Source: Earliella scabrosa (Eukaryota; Basidiomycota; Agaricomycetes; Polyporales; Polyporaceae). Taken from it: DNA of 64,000 nucleotides. Below, piece by piece: positions 45,247 through 57,609 of this stretch. A program made the translations under genes and the position numbers. Under the pieces are notes generated by a model that saw only the letters and a program-made list of their open reading frames with translations, did not search any database and was not told where the DNA came from. Location of the stretch: NCBI GenBank assembly GCA_022605405.1, contig JABYQQ010000006.1, positions 1,612,001 to 1,676,000 on the forward strand. Reading direction: 5' to 3'. The stretch's first letter is position 1, and every line of letters starts with the position of its first letter.

Positions 45247-47621
45247 ATGTTGTCCTCCGTCCTAGAGGCCGCAATCATTTCTGCTACATCCTGGCTTCTC
45301 TGGAAGTATCTCCGACAGATCTTCGTCAAGTCTCCGTTGGATAACGTTCCCGGTCCGGTTTCGAAGTCATTCGCTCTAGGTGAGTTGAAGTGTTGCGCTG
45401 CATTGTGGGTTTCGGGGGTGACGAAATCCCGTAGGACACTTGGGCAAACTGACGGACAGGCAAGGTTGGGACCTCCTAGACCACCTCACCGACTCATACA
45501 ATGGCGTCGCGAAGCTGGATGGAGCTTTCGGAGTAAGAACTTCCATGTGGCCACCTGGAATGGTTGTACTGACATCCCTCGGCTTCGGTGTTGACACAGC
45601 ATCGCATGCTCTATGTCTTCGATCCCACTGCGTTGCACCACGTGATTCTGAAGGACCAGTATGTGTACGAAGAGGCCGCATGGTTCCTCAAGTCAGTCAC
45701 TCCAACTCATACGGCATTCACATTGCTCACAAATCCGACAGATCTTCCCATCTCACCTTCGGCCCGGGATTACTCAGCACGTTGGGCGAGTAACAACACT
45801 TGTCGTATCGTTCCATGTGTTGTTGACCTAGCGTCTTTCAGGCGATCATCACCGGAAGCAACGCAAACTTCTGAACCCGGTCTTCTCCATCGCGCACATG
45901 CGTCGCATGATCCCCATTTTCAACGAGGTCGGCCATCGGGTACGACAATTTCTTACAATCCAATGCATCTATCCTAGGGTACTGAACCCGTCGTGCTGTA
46001 GCTTCAGATTGCCATGGAGGCATGCATCAGCCATAGCTCTGGGCCGACTGAGATCGACATGATCTCATGGATGGGTCGCACGGCACTGGAACTTGTCGGA
46101 CAGGCAGGGTTGGGGTACTCGTTCGACCCGCTTGTTGGTGAGGCTCCAGATGAGTTTGCCACGGCGATCAAGATGTTTCAGTAGGCCACTTCGTTCACCT
46201 TCCATCTATGGCGACGCGATATTAATGGCTGCATGAACATAGACCTGCCGTGACCGAAGTCAACCTGTTTCGCCGGTTTCTTCCTTACCTCCCCGACAGC
46301 GGAAAGGGACTACAGAGGGCTATCGCAGATGCTATCCCCCACCAAGGCCTTCATAAACTCAACAGCATCGTAGATACATTGAACCGTCGCTCAATTGAGA
46401 TCTACGAAGCCAAGAAGCGCGCACTGGAGGAAGGCGACGAGGCCGTGACAAAGCAAATGGGCGAGGGTAGGGATATCATGAGCATCCTGAGTGTGTATAT
46501 GCTTCCATGGCTGTCGGGAGAACCCAAATGACCACTAACCTTGTTCAGTGAGAGCGAACATGGAGGCCTCTGCAGAAGATAAATTGCCAGAGGAAGAGCT
46601 CATCGGTCAGATGTCGTGCGTAATGTGAGACCCGCAATATTCCTTCTCTTCACTGATGTACGCTCACAGGACCTTCATATTTGCGGCCATGGACACAACT
46701 TCGAATGCTCTCGCTATCACCCTCTTGCTACTGGCCGAGCATCCGGAGATTCAGGACAAGTTGCGCAACGAGATTCTGGAGTCATCCGACAGCAGCCAAG
46801 ATATCGACTATGACCTTCTTGTCTCGCTTCCGTACCTGGACGCTGTGTGTCGCGAAACGCTCCGAGTGTAGGTGCAGTTCTTCACACGTAGGGAGCTGTA
46901 CTAATGTAGGAACCGTAGCCACCCCCCTGTCGCTATGGTGTTTAGAGAGTGAGCCGTGTTACTCAATCTATACTCGCATATAGCTGATCACCGTGTTCTA
47001 GAACACGTCAGGACATCGTCATGCCGCTTTCGGAGCCTATTACAGGCGTCAACGGTACCGAGTTGCATGAGATCCCGGTCCCGAAAGATACAACAGTAGT
47101 GGTTGGTATTTACTCGGCGAATAGGAACAAGGCTATCTGGGGAGATGACGCTCTAGAATGGAAGCCTGAACGCTGGCTCTCGCCACTCCCTAGCAGTGTC
47201 ACCGAGGCAAAGATTCCTGGTGTATACTCGAACCTGTGAGTGATCTGTCCGTCTTGTGGATGACGACCTTGATTTCTAAATTGCACCCGTAGGATGACCT
47301 TCATCGGTGGCGGACGCGCATGCATGTGAGTCGAGTCTACTATGAAGGCCAGCATTCAGGATTGATCTTTCCATCGAAGTGGCTTCAAATTCTCGCAGCT
47401 TGAGATGAGTGCGTATTGCATGCTATCCTCCGTCGCACATCTGCTTACTGATGATTGGACAAACCGCAGAGTTGATACTGTGCTTGCTGCTTTCCAAGTT
47501 TACGTTTGAGTTGACCGACAAGCGTGTTGTCTGGAACCTCTCTGGGGTCATGTTCCCTTCCGTTGAGGGTAGCACGAAGGCGTCTATGCCCCTTCGTGTA
47601 GGTATCTACAAGCGCAACTAA
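45247..47621 (+). CDS. Cytochrome P450 (possibly CYP5150-like), 14 exons
   Basis: Heme monooxygenase anchored in the ER; 542 residues. Exons: 45247-45379, 45435-45532, 45600-45691, 45742-45785, 45842-45939, 46008-46180, 46243-46490, 46549-46615, 46670-46867, 46919-46948, 47002-47235, 47293-47325, 47380-47408, 47470-47621. All joins keep frame. N-terminal anchor MLSSVLEAAIISATSWLLWK, then proline hinge NVPGPVSKS; WxxxR-like HHRKQRKLLNP; I-helix FAAMDTTSNA; ExxR in CRETLRV; PERW; heme loop FIGGGRACIGF with the Cys ligand. Intron 4 begins with GC (45786) rather than GT. Substrate unknown; this family type is expanded in wood-decay fungi. The subfamily guess is from general resemblance only. Confidence 0.92.
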
Positions 47622-48113
47622 GTACAGGGAGTGAGGAGGTAAAGGCGAAGAAATGACAGTTCGATCGGGGCAATGCAGTGGCAGTCGGCTTTACATACAG
47701 CACTTGTGTTACAAGTTCGCCTCCGCCCAATATATAGCTTAACTACACCGTTCTTCCTCCAGTATGCCTCTCCCTGTGGTCGATACCTACTCTGGGCTAC
47801 ACACTGTAATAGCGACTAGCAACGCACATCCGTACGGGCGCTAACCACCACCACTATACGCGGAAATGTCTTATCATCTTCATGCAAATTAGAACTTGCT
47901 ATGACACAATACGCTTAGACCTGTATACTTGTAGACCAATCCTCGGCCGCTGCCTGGCAGCCTCTCTTGTGATTTGACTCTATAGATGGCTACCGCCCGG
48001 ATCCTCAATATTCATCACGAGTACACTTCGAGAGACGCCAGTTGTACTTGGGTCTCTCCTCTGCACTGCTCAGAATCAAACCCCTCGAAACTCGTGCACA
48101 TCGTCCCATCATC
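47622..48113. other. Intergenic, nothing recognised
   Basis: About 490 bases between the P450 stop and DUF6535 copy 2. Likely P450 3' UTR and the next promoter. No coding signal seen. Confidence 0.5.
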
Positions 48114-50383
48114 ATGAGGTCTTCAGTCTCTCAGACACCAGAGCCGCAAACCATCTCGCGGTGTGACGATGAGTGGGAATTCTCCACACCGGAAGTGAGT
48201 AGCAAGCCGTTCGACTTTTGGTGCATGAGCTCAACATTTGATTATGATTCTAGGAGATGAAGCAAGAACTAGAACAAGACTTTACTAGCCAAGAGAAGTA
48301 TGACGTGTGGTCGGACGCAACTACGGCGGTGAGGAGCTACTACGACGAGCTAGTCGTGCGTTGGAGGGAAGAGATGGACACACTTCTCGTATATGTACGT
48401 CTTTTGATATCCCGGACGTGTTCCTCTGATTGAGTTGGTACCATGGTATTATGGTCAGGCTGGCTTGTTTTCGGCCGTCTTGACCGCCTTCGTCGTAGAG
48501 TCTTACCCGCTTCTCCAGCCCGACTCGAGCGACCCGACTGTGGCCATGCTGCAGCAGATCTCGACTCAACTGAATAGCTTCCGCATTGATCCGCCTTTTG
48601 TTAACTCTACACAGACCGTTCAGCACATTCTTGAGGACCAGACCTTCAATGCGCCCCTTTCGGCGGTTTGGATCAATACACTATGGTTCGCCAGCCTAGC
48701 GTGTAGCTTGGCCGCCGCATCGATCGCGCTCATGGTCAAGCAATGGCTACACCATGCAAGATCGGGTCTCTCAGGAACATCACGCGATGTTGCACGATAT
48801 CGGCAACACCGGTTGAACAGCCTGCAGAAGTGGCATGTAGGAACCATTGTCATCGCGCTCCCTGTCCTGCTACAAGTCGCGGTATCCCTGTTCCTCGGTG
48901 GCATTGTAATCCTCCTATGGACATTGCATAAAACCGTCGCTGCTGTTACTTCAGCCCTTATCGCGATCCTCCTCGCTTTCTTCGTCGTCGTGACAGTGAT
49001 GCCACTTTTCAGGTGGGACTGTTGCTACCGATCTCCCCAGGCATTCATCTTGTACACAGCAATCCGCTTCGGGTATAACACCACCAAGCGGATGATCGTG
49101 CGGATTCTCAAGCTTCTGTGGAACCTCGAGACAAGAATGGCGCATGGAGTTAGAGACTGAGGATCCCGCCTGCAGCGCCTCTTGATGTGGCTCAACTTCA
49201 CTGACGAGATACCAACCTGGCAGGGAAGAGATCAGGTTGCGATAACCCAGGAAGCCGGAACGTTGGACCGTTGCCTTGCTACAACAGCCTACGCGACCAC
49301 CCTCTCCTACACCTACCTCGATCGACTTCACATCCTTCTATTCGATCTCCCTTGGTCCCAGCTTCGACCCGCGCTGAAAGACCTGTGGTCGACGCACGAA
49401 AGACACTGGGGCGGCGTGAATAGCCCCGGAGAACGCCACTGGGTGGAGAAAGTAAAGAGGTCGGAGCTCGCGGTGCTGTACGCCATACGTCAAATGCTCT
49501 CGGTCCCTATCAACAATAGGGATTGGCGGTGGAGAGACGATGTGAGAGCCATCCTCAACTTCTTTGTGAGCCAGGTGGACCCCCCACGCTGTGGGACGGA
49601 GCTGTACATATCCACCTTGAGCTCCTTGGCTCTCGGAACCGGGGACTCGGAAATTACCTGGGCTGCGAGCGAGAGGGTTGCAGCATACTGGATCCACGCA
49701 GATGCGGCAAACGGGGAGGCGGTGTCGTACTCCGTCATACGCAACGGTGCGTACAATTGGACTTCACATTAGTGCTATCCTTGCCGATTCTGACCGCAAA
49801 CACAGTACTTGCCGTCGCAGACTCTAGGTTGAAGAACTGGACACATGAGGCATACCGCTTCGAAAGCCTCATGGCATGGCTAGAAGCCGCTCGATGCGTT
49901 CTCCTCTGCATCTCTCGGTCGTGTTTCAGCGCACGCCTGTCTCAAGACCAGATCAACTCGATATGCTCCATATCGCACTCGATCCTCATGCAGTTCGAGC
50001 AACTGCTCTATGAACAGGACTGGGTCAACCTGGAGCCGGAACGAGCAGAAGTGAAGGAAGGGCGAGGAGGGCAGATATGGACAGGCACTCTGCCACATCG
50101 GCTGTCCGGACTCCTCGTCAGCTGGATCATAGAGCCATTGACCTACACCGTCGAAAGCAGCGAGCAAGCTCGTCAGGCAGTTCCTCGGTCCCTTATCTCG
50201 GCCGTGGAGCAGGCGTGGCTGGCAATTGAGCGTCAGTTCCCCTTCCCAATCGCGGACCTCGCACTCATCGATGCTATGCACATGGATTCTGGGTTGCATC
50301 TCATCGGACCAGCTCTAAACGCACTGCGGGCTTCGGTGACAGCTCCAGCAGCCGACCCAACGCGGTTGCAGCCGATTGAGTGA
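48114..50383 (+). CDS. DUF6535 membrane protein, copy 2, with an in-frame stop
   Basis: Exons: 48114-48194, 48254-48394, 48459-49746, 49806-50383. Same plan as copy 1: exon 2 ends WREEMDTLLVY; exon 3 starts AGLFSAVLTAFVVESYPLLQ; then span 2 (IWIN-type WINTLWFASLACSLAAASIA) and the double helix region, followed by DEIPTWQGRDQV. A TGA at 49158-49160 interrupts exon 3 in frame between HGVRD and GSRLQRLL, in the loop after the membrane part. A 27-base GT...AG stretch spans it but is too short for an intron. The reading frame is otherwise intact to the last exon. So it may be a young pseudogene, a truncated membrane-only protein, or a sequencing difference. Confidence 0.75.
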
Positions 50384-50619
50384 TGTTGTGTCATTCGGGA
50401 TGGGATGGGATTGCATTGCTTCTGATAGCATGTCTGTTGTCGCGGTTATGCTCATAGACAATATGTACGCGCTTTCGAGACGCGATATGGTCCATTGCAG
50501 ACGGAGATGGCCCTCCATAGACATGACCACAATGTCTACTTATCTATATATCTATGCAACAATAGCCGTTCCCAACATACCTGGAAGTAGTCAGCAATCT
50601 TGGCTGTGAGGAGTCGTAA

Positions 50620-52893
50620 TCACATACCTCTTATTCTTGAGGAGAGAACTCCACTGGCGGACTCGAGCTGGGTGGCAATCGTCGTGATACTGGTGTACAT
50701 CGAGAACTCCTCGATGGCTGTAACGTCCAGGGCCTCGGGGCAGGCGAGCTGAACAGCCGACCATGATTCTTCCAAGGTGCGAGGAAGTGAGCTTGGGATA
50801 GCATGTCGTGCGGGTTCGCTCTGGAAAGCCGCCATCATGGGTGCGATGATCCATTCAGCGAACAGAAACGAGACGTGGTGAGGGAGAAGACGAGCCCAGA
50901 TCTCGTCCCGTCCTTCCTCCATCTCGTCCCGTCCAGGTTTCATACTGGTCCAGTCTTGCGCTTTCAGTACTTCTTCGAAGAGCACCAGTATGGATCGTCC
51001 GATAGTATGAACGGTGGCCAACTGCTCAGTTGAGAGCTTGCTGTTTGGGGATGATCTCGAGATACAGAGCAGGACTGACCGACCGACTCTCAGCCACTCC
51101 TTGAAGTTATCGAAGTTGTAATCCTCCTTGCGCGAGTTCTTCAGTCTCCATTCCGATGCCGCGAGGACTATTGTAGCATGCGACGAGTCAGAGAGTACCA
51201 TGGCCAACGACGAGAGGAATCAGCTTACCGCAACGCATCACCGAGTAAGAACCCTCCTCTATCCTTGCCGTCTTCGAGATTGTCCAGAACGCGGCGAGCT
51301 TCTCGTTGGCGATCCGAGCGAGGTCGTCATCGCCGAGAGCGAGGGGGGATATTGTAGTGATGAAGAGCTCTAACCCGCATCGCGGGGGACCGTCAATCGA
51401 GATCAACTTGTAGATGATGTGCCGTATGCTCGTATGCCACTTGTCGTCCCTGTCGCGCTCAGGGACCGCTAGCATATGGCGTGTCGCGTAGAGAGCGGCG
51501 AGCTCAGCCATCTCGACGTGCTTCATCCAGAAGACGCGAACTCCTTCGGAGGTAGACGGGCTCCAATGCTTTTCGCAAACCGACCAGATCTCCTCCAGAG
51601 CGGAATCAAGCTGCTCCCAAGGAAGATCCGGTAAGATGACGTGCAGCCGATCGAGGTGTGTGGTGGATAGAGTCGTCGCGTACGCGGTTGTGACGATGCG
51701 ACGGTCAAGTAGGCCGGCATTGGAACTGATCTGAACTTGTTCGCGTCCGTGCCAGGTCGGTATCGAATGGTGACGGCGGTTCCAGTGCCAGAGGCGAAAG
51801 AACACCGACTCGGTTTCCATTCTGCCCACTAACTTGACGTGTGAGAGCCACAATTTGATGAACAGACGATCGAGAGCTCCCTTAGTCGTGTTGAATATGA
51901 GACGAAACACGGCGTAGATAGCGAAGGACTGAGGGGAGCGATAGCTGCAATCCCATTTGAAGACAGGTATTATCGTCATTGCGGCGGAGAACGCGAGGAG
52001 GATGCCGACAATGCAGGTGATGATAGAGGCGACGACGTCATGTAGGGTCCAAAGTAGAATGACGAGTCCGACAAGGAAGAGGGCGAGAGAGGTTTGTAAG
52101 AGGATTGGCAGGGCGTCGATGATGGTTCCAACGCGCCATCTGAGAAGGCCGTCGAGCCGGTGTTGTCGGAGACGCGCACTGTCATGGGATGTTCCAGACA
52201 ATCCCGTGATTGCTTGATGGAGCCATTGCTTTACCAGCAGCGCGATTGAGGCGGACGCGAGACTGCATACCAGGCTCGAAAACCATAGAGAGTTGATCCA
52301 GACGGCTGTCGTCGGCGTCTCAAAAGGAGGCCGATAGTCGGTACATGGGCGAGAGGGTAAGGGGCTGGCAGACGAGCGATTCAATTGGAGGCTGTCCAGT
52401 TGAGCAGAGATTTGCTGTAGGACTGTCACCATGGTATCCGAGGGGTCGGGCTGCAAAAGCCCATAAGCTTCGACGTTGAAGGCCGCCAGGATGGCTGAAA
52501 CGAGACCTGCCTACGGATGCTCGATGAGCGCGATCTCATCATCAGTGGAGGGCTGTGACTTGTATCTCACGTAGACAAGCAGTGTATCTAACTCCTCCTT
52601 CCAGCGTGGCACCAGCTCCTCGTAGTAGGTCTTGACGACTTCAGTGGCATCTGACCATCCTCTAGTTCGTTCTTCGGTACCAAACTCATTCCTGAGGTCG
52701 CGCTTGAGCTCCTAGAGTCTAATCAGCTCTCCAGACATATTAGCTCCCTGGCACACTCATAGGACATCCTTACTTCCGACGTCGCAAACTGCCAGTCACT
52801 GCCACAGATCGGCGTGCCAGATGAGTTCTCGTCCACTCCATTCCTGAGCCCACGGAAGTCTGGGCTGGGAGTTTCAATTGCATTGCAGCCCAT
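50620..52893 (-). CDS. DUF6535 membrane protein, copy 3, 4 exons
   Basis: Minus-strand exons: 52893-52774, 52711-52571, 52510-51229, 51167-50620; about 660 residues, no interruption seen. N-terminal 40 residues are variable (MGCNAIETPSPDFRGLRNG). Exon 2 ends RWKEELDTLLVY; exon 3 begins AGLVSAILAAFNVEAYGLLQ; then WINSLWFSSLVCSLASASIA, two further helices around ALPILLQTSLALFLVGLVIL, the SIPTWHGREQV motif, and a helical C-terminal exon starting VLAASEWRLKN. Stop at 50620-50622; a further small exon cannot be excluded because GTATGT follows SRIRG just before the stop. Transcribed toward copy 2 with only 236 bases between stops. Confidence 0.85.
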
Positions 52894-54243
52894 ACCAAGC
52901 CTATTCTCATAGTCAGTACAGGGAGAGGGGAGGGTGCTCTGGAACGTACCTAGTAGGTCTGTCTGAGAGTTGTTGTTAAGGTTGAAGACAAGGACAAGGA
53001 GCCGCCTGTAAGTTTCACACCGCGCTCATCCACCGCCACCCACGACTCTCCTGGAAAAGAATGTCCAGATAACAGTAACATCAGCGGTCCAGCACACGGC
53101 GATCATCGCTCCCCTCAACTTCGAGGATGGGCAGTTGTCGGACGTCGCGTCCGAGGCTGGTGCGGCAGGCCCGGACCGCCGCCCCGTTGGATATGTATGG
53201 CAATGCAGACGCCCACCTGCGCCTTGGCAACGTCCGCGTCAACCTTTGGCGAGTACCTAGTATTGCTCGAGTGCCAACGAGTCTGGCTCTGGTCGACAAG
53301 TCATCGCTAGTTCTTCTTCTTCCTCCTGTCCTTCTGTGATGTCGGCACAGCTTCTGCTCAGGTTTTAGGCTGTTCTTCATGACGTGGACTTCCCCTCATG
53401 CGTGGTCAAACTTGCCTTCCAGCAGGCTCCGAGTTGCAATGCCGATTCAACTGTATGTGCTTGCGAGGGGATTACTCTACAAAAATTCGAACTGTAGCCT
53501 GCTTCCGGAAGAGGCCTCCAGATGATGCTTGACGACGATCCAAGGCGCTGCAAGGATGATCGGGCGAGGCTATATCTTCCGTCGTTCTCTCATCATCTGG
53601 AGTGGGGGACTGTCACGACACTTGTAGGATTGAAGCAATCCGTGTGCGCGGTATGTGTCTGACCTTGCTTCGTCTTCGCCAGTTGAAGATTGTCATACGA
53701 TCCCTTTCCCCTCCCCGCGTCGCCAATTTTCGGTCTCGTCGACTATCCCTTTGTACGCGTGGCACCACTCCTTAAGTTGAGGTCCCCGTCAGGAGGTCCT
53801 CAACCCAATATATACTTGTTCAACATCTCTAACGTAACGAGTGTCACCATCTATTCCCCTCACAAGATTGCAGGCAAGGTCCCGCCCCGCTTTTTGGAGG
53901 TCACTCAAGCCAGGTGGATTGTCGAACGTGTGAGAGCTCTTTCTACATTGTCATTGTGTGAGCTGGTGTCAAGAGCTCTCGTTCCCCCATCGCGCAATGC
54001 TCAATAGGTCATAGGACCAGTCAAGGCGGAGCTCGAGTCGGTGCACAGCCCTCTACGTCCCCTCTACAAGTCCTCTAACGCACGTGAACTTCGAAGGCTG
54101 TTCGCTGTCCAACTTCGACCCCACGCTTCGGACACTGGTGCTACTCGCAAGCAAGTCAATTCCGGGTACGTTTACGCATACATCAAGAGTGGACACATGT
54201 TCCCGGTCCTAACGTTGAACGATAAATCATTGTAGAGACCTAG
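52894..54243. other. Intergenic with an unidentified ORF pair
   Basis: 1.35 kb. A plus frame (53690-54007, with NIYLFNISNVTSVTIYSPHK and RFLEVTQARWIVER) and a second plus frame (about 54008-54235, VIGPVKAELESVHSPLRPLY...) could be joined by splicing. No start codon with an open frame was found and no family was recognised. Nothing else seen. Confidence 0.4.
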
Positions 54244-56589
54244 CAAGTATCTGATAGGATTGACGGAAACGCTAGCATCAGCGATGTGAATTGGAGGTTT
54301 CTGACACCAGAGGTACGCAGTCGGAACGCTCAGCTACAATGGGAGGTCTGACTGGACTGCTGGTAGGAGCTGAAACGGGAGCTGGGGAACGAGTTCAGCG
54401 AGGAAGAGAAGAGCGAGGTCTGGTCGGGGGCAGCGGAGGCAGTGAAGAGGTACTATGACGAACTTGTGGTGCGTTGGAAGGAAGAGATGGATACGCTCCT
54501 CGTCTATGTGAGGATCTCCGTGCATGGCTAGTGCCCGAAGCTAATCCATGCCTCGTGCCAGGCCGGTCTGTTTTCGGCGGTCCTCACTGCATTCATCGTC
54601 CAGTCTTATCAGCTCCTGCAGCCATCTACGGCGGATGCTACCATCACCGTTCTCCGACACATTTCTGCCCAGATCAACAGCTTCACTATCAACCAGTCGT
54701 TCATCAATTCGACTCGTGTCTCCGAATTCAGCGCGGACGTCGAAGCGCATCAAGCACCCTCCTCTGCCATATGGATTAATACCCTGTGGTTCGCCAGTCT
54801 TGTCTGCAGCTTGGCGTCCGCATCAATTGCGCTCATCGTCAAGCAGTGGCTGCAGCAAGCCATCGTTGGTCTCTCCGGGACATCGCGCGAGTTCGCAAGG
54901 CTTAGACAGCATCGTCTCAACAGCCTCATCAAATGGCGCGTGGGTGCTATCGTCGTCGCGCTTCCCATCCTCCTACAGATAGCGCTCGCGCTCTATCTAG
55001 CCGGGATGGTCGTTCTACTGTGGACACTGCACGCCACCGTCGCTCTCGTCACATCCTCCCTTGTCGGGCTTCTCTTCGCGTTCTTCGTGGCTGTGACAGT
55101 TCTGCCCGTGTTCAAGTGGGACTGTTGTTACCGCTCCCCACAAGCCTCTGCGGTCTCTGCGGGCGTGCGGCCCGTGTACAACTCCATCAAGCGCGGGCTC
55201 GACAAACTCTTCCGAGCGTTATGGCACCTTGACATCCGGATCTTTGGCGCGTGGACTTACGACTCGACGCGCCCCTGGTCCTTTCTGACGTGGAACTGGC
55301 TTCACTACGACCTCGAGGATATGCCGACATGGCACGGACGGGACCAGGTAGCAGTCAGTCACCACTCGGGTGCGCTTGACCGCGCAATTGCGACCACGGC
55401 ATACGCAATTACCCTCTCTTCCGTCCATCTCAAGCGCCTACACGTTGTCCTATCCGACCTCCCGCAGAACGAGTTGTATTCCTCCATACAGGATGTCCAC
55501 GCCGCCTGTGAGCGACATTGGGGACCCTCGACCTCTCCGATAGACCACTACTGGCGGATGAACGTCCAGACCGTGGAGCTTACTGCACTCTACGCCGCAC
55601 GGCATATGCAGACAGTTCCTCAAGACCGCCGGGACGATCGCTGGAGGCGTGATATGAAGGCGATCCTGGAGAAACTCGTGTCTGAAGAAGCACCAGGAGG
55701 GTCCGGTGCCGAGCTCTTCGTATCAACTCTTGGTCCTCTAGCCCTCGGAGCCGACGACCTCGCGTGGAGGGCGAGCGACTCAATCTCAAAGTTCTGGCTG
55801 TCGTCCCACGCCGCAGAATACGAAAAGGCTTCGTATCCGGTTTTGCGAAGTGGTGCGTAGAGTCGTGTTTACATTGTTGACGTTATATTGATGCAACACA
55901 CAGTTATCGCCGTCGCGGAATGGAGGCTGAGTCATTGGAATGAAGAGGAGTACAAGTTCGACAACCTATTGGTATGGACGCGACTGGTGTACGCCGTCCT
56001 CCTGTGCTTATCAAGAACGGTCGACAACGACAGCATATCTGGCCCACAATTGGCATCGATATGCAGCGCCACGCGCTCTGCTCTGTCATGCTTCGAGCGC
56101 CTCCTCGTGCAACAGGATTGGAGCCGTCTTCGTCCGGAGGAGGAGCAGCTAGAGGATGGGCGGGGGGACGTGTGGCGTGGAATTTTCCCGCATCGGCTGT
56201 CCAAGTTGTTTGTCATTTGGGTCATCCAGCCTCTCGCGCACATACTCACGAACACCCAACTTCGTCCAGCAATACCTCACTCGCTCGTCCATGCGCTACA
56301 GGCAGCGTGGCTCGCTGTCCGACAGGCCTATCCGTCTCCCCTCGATCTTGTCGTCCTGGAGCGTATTCCCATGGATACCGGTGTCCGTACTATCGTGTTG
56401 GCCTTGGACAATCTCTACAAGCTTCTCCAGGACACGAATGCACCAGGAGGAGGCACCATGACCACAGTACGTCCACGCATCACAAACAATCCCCGTGCTA
56501 CTCACAACGTGATATCAGACTGTTCACTTCTAATCCACCACTTTGCCACCGAGCCGTGGCCGTCGGAGAGTCCGCTACCTCTGAGATAA
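54244..56589 (+). CDS. DUF6535 membrane protein, copy 4, start codon not visible
   Basis: Exons: first piece 54244-54312 (SDVNWRFLTPE at its end), 54367-54507, 54562-55852, 55904-56589. Exon 2 ends RWKEEMDTLLVY; exon 3 begins AGLFSAVLTAFIVQSYQLLQ, with WINTLWFASLVCSLASASIA, the helix pair ALPILLQIALALYLAGMVVL, and DMPTWHGRDQV. The last exon begins VIAVAEWRLSHWNEEEY. The other copies start with an ATG 20-40 codons before the first intron. Here that frame has only a TAG upstream and no ATG, so the true start lies in a missed upstream exon or has been lost. A final intron after TMTT (GTACGT at about 56467) is possible, which would change the last 30 residues. Confidence 0.78.
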
Positions 56590-57609
56590 AACTTCGCTTG
56601 TATCGATATTTGAGTGCTACCTGGCAGAAATTTGATCTCCATATCATAGATGAACCACAGCGGCATGCTGGCATTTGACGCGAATCCAGAAGCACGTCGG
56701 AGGAACCTAACCATAACTTCAGCATCGCATTAGATGCCCCGTGAGGGCCGCTTGAAGTTGTGCTCAACGTCTCTCTTAGGTCTGCACGCGAGTCGGTCTT
56801 AACGATCCGTGGTTTCCTTCCATTGCGGAGTGGCATTCTAACTGAAGCATATGTTGATCAAGTATGCTCGCTTCAGTCTGCCGTCAAGAGCCCACTACAT
56901 GTCAGTATGTCTACTACTTGCCGTTCATGCATATGCACTAATTCACATCTGCAGCGGCTCTTCCCTCCATTGTCCACCGGCTGTAATCTGCTCCATCTAA
57001 TAACTGGGATTCTGACATCATCACAGCTGTGTCCAGCGGCGTGTCACACTCTCGCTTCCGGTTAGATCTCTCAAGGCACTGACAGCTAGCTCACCTTGCG
57101 CGCGCATGACCTATCGACACAACCATACACTCACTGGACTTCACAAGCGTTATACGCCCCCTGCTTGGTCCCGGACTCTCTTCATTGTGGCGTATCGGGC
57201 GAGCTTGTCTATTGTTCGCGCGATATTGGTGTTACCACTGGTAACGCCGCAATCTCTCTGGTGTACTCTCGCCGTCTGTTACTTGGTATATCCTGGGGTC
57301 ATAACACCTTTCAACATCTCGTGGCTCGTTCCCTATAGTCGTTGCCCCACGTCCTGGCGCTCAAACGTCGATGCCGGCACTTCTACGCCTCATCGTGGCT
57401 AGTTGTTGCCCCTCGGTAGTCCAACTCGCCTCCTCCATTTACTCAGTACTCTATGCGCCGCAATGGCTTCCAAATTTCTTCATAAGCCAAACATGAACCG
57501 TAATTCAGCACAGACATCGCGATCCACACATAGTCTTTTGCATTCCGAATTCCTCTCTCCTCACTAGGAAATCTCTCGAGCCAGGCATCCCCGACAGACA
57601 TTGGTCACT
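56590..57609. other. Intergenic, nothing recognised
   Basis: About 1 kb of average composition. Two overlapping plus frames near 57100-57400 have no family and no splice support. It ends at the start of a small Cys-rich gene. Confidence 0.45.
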
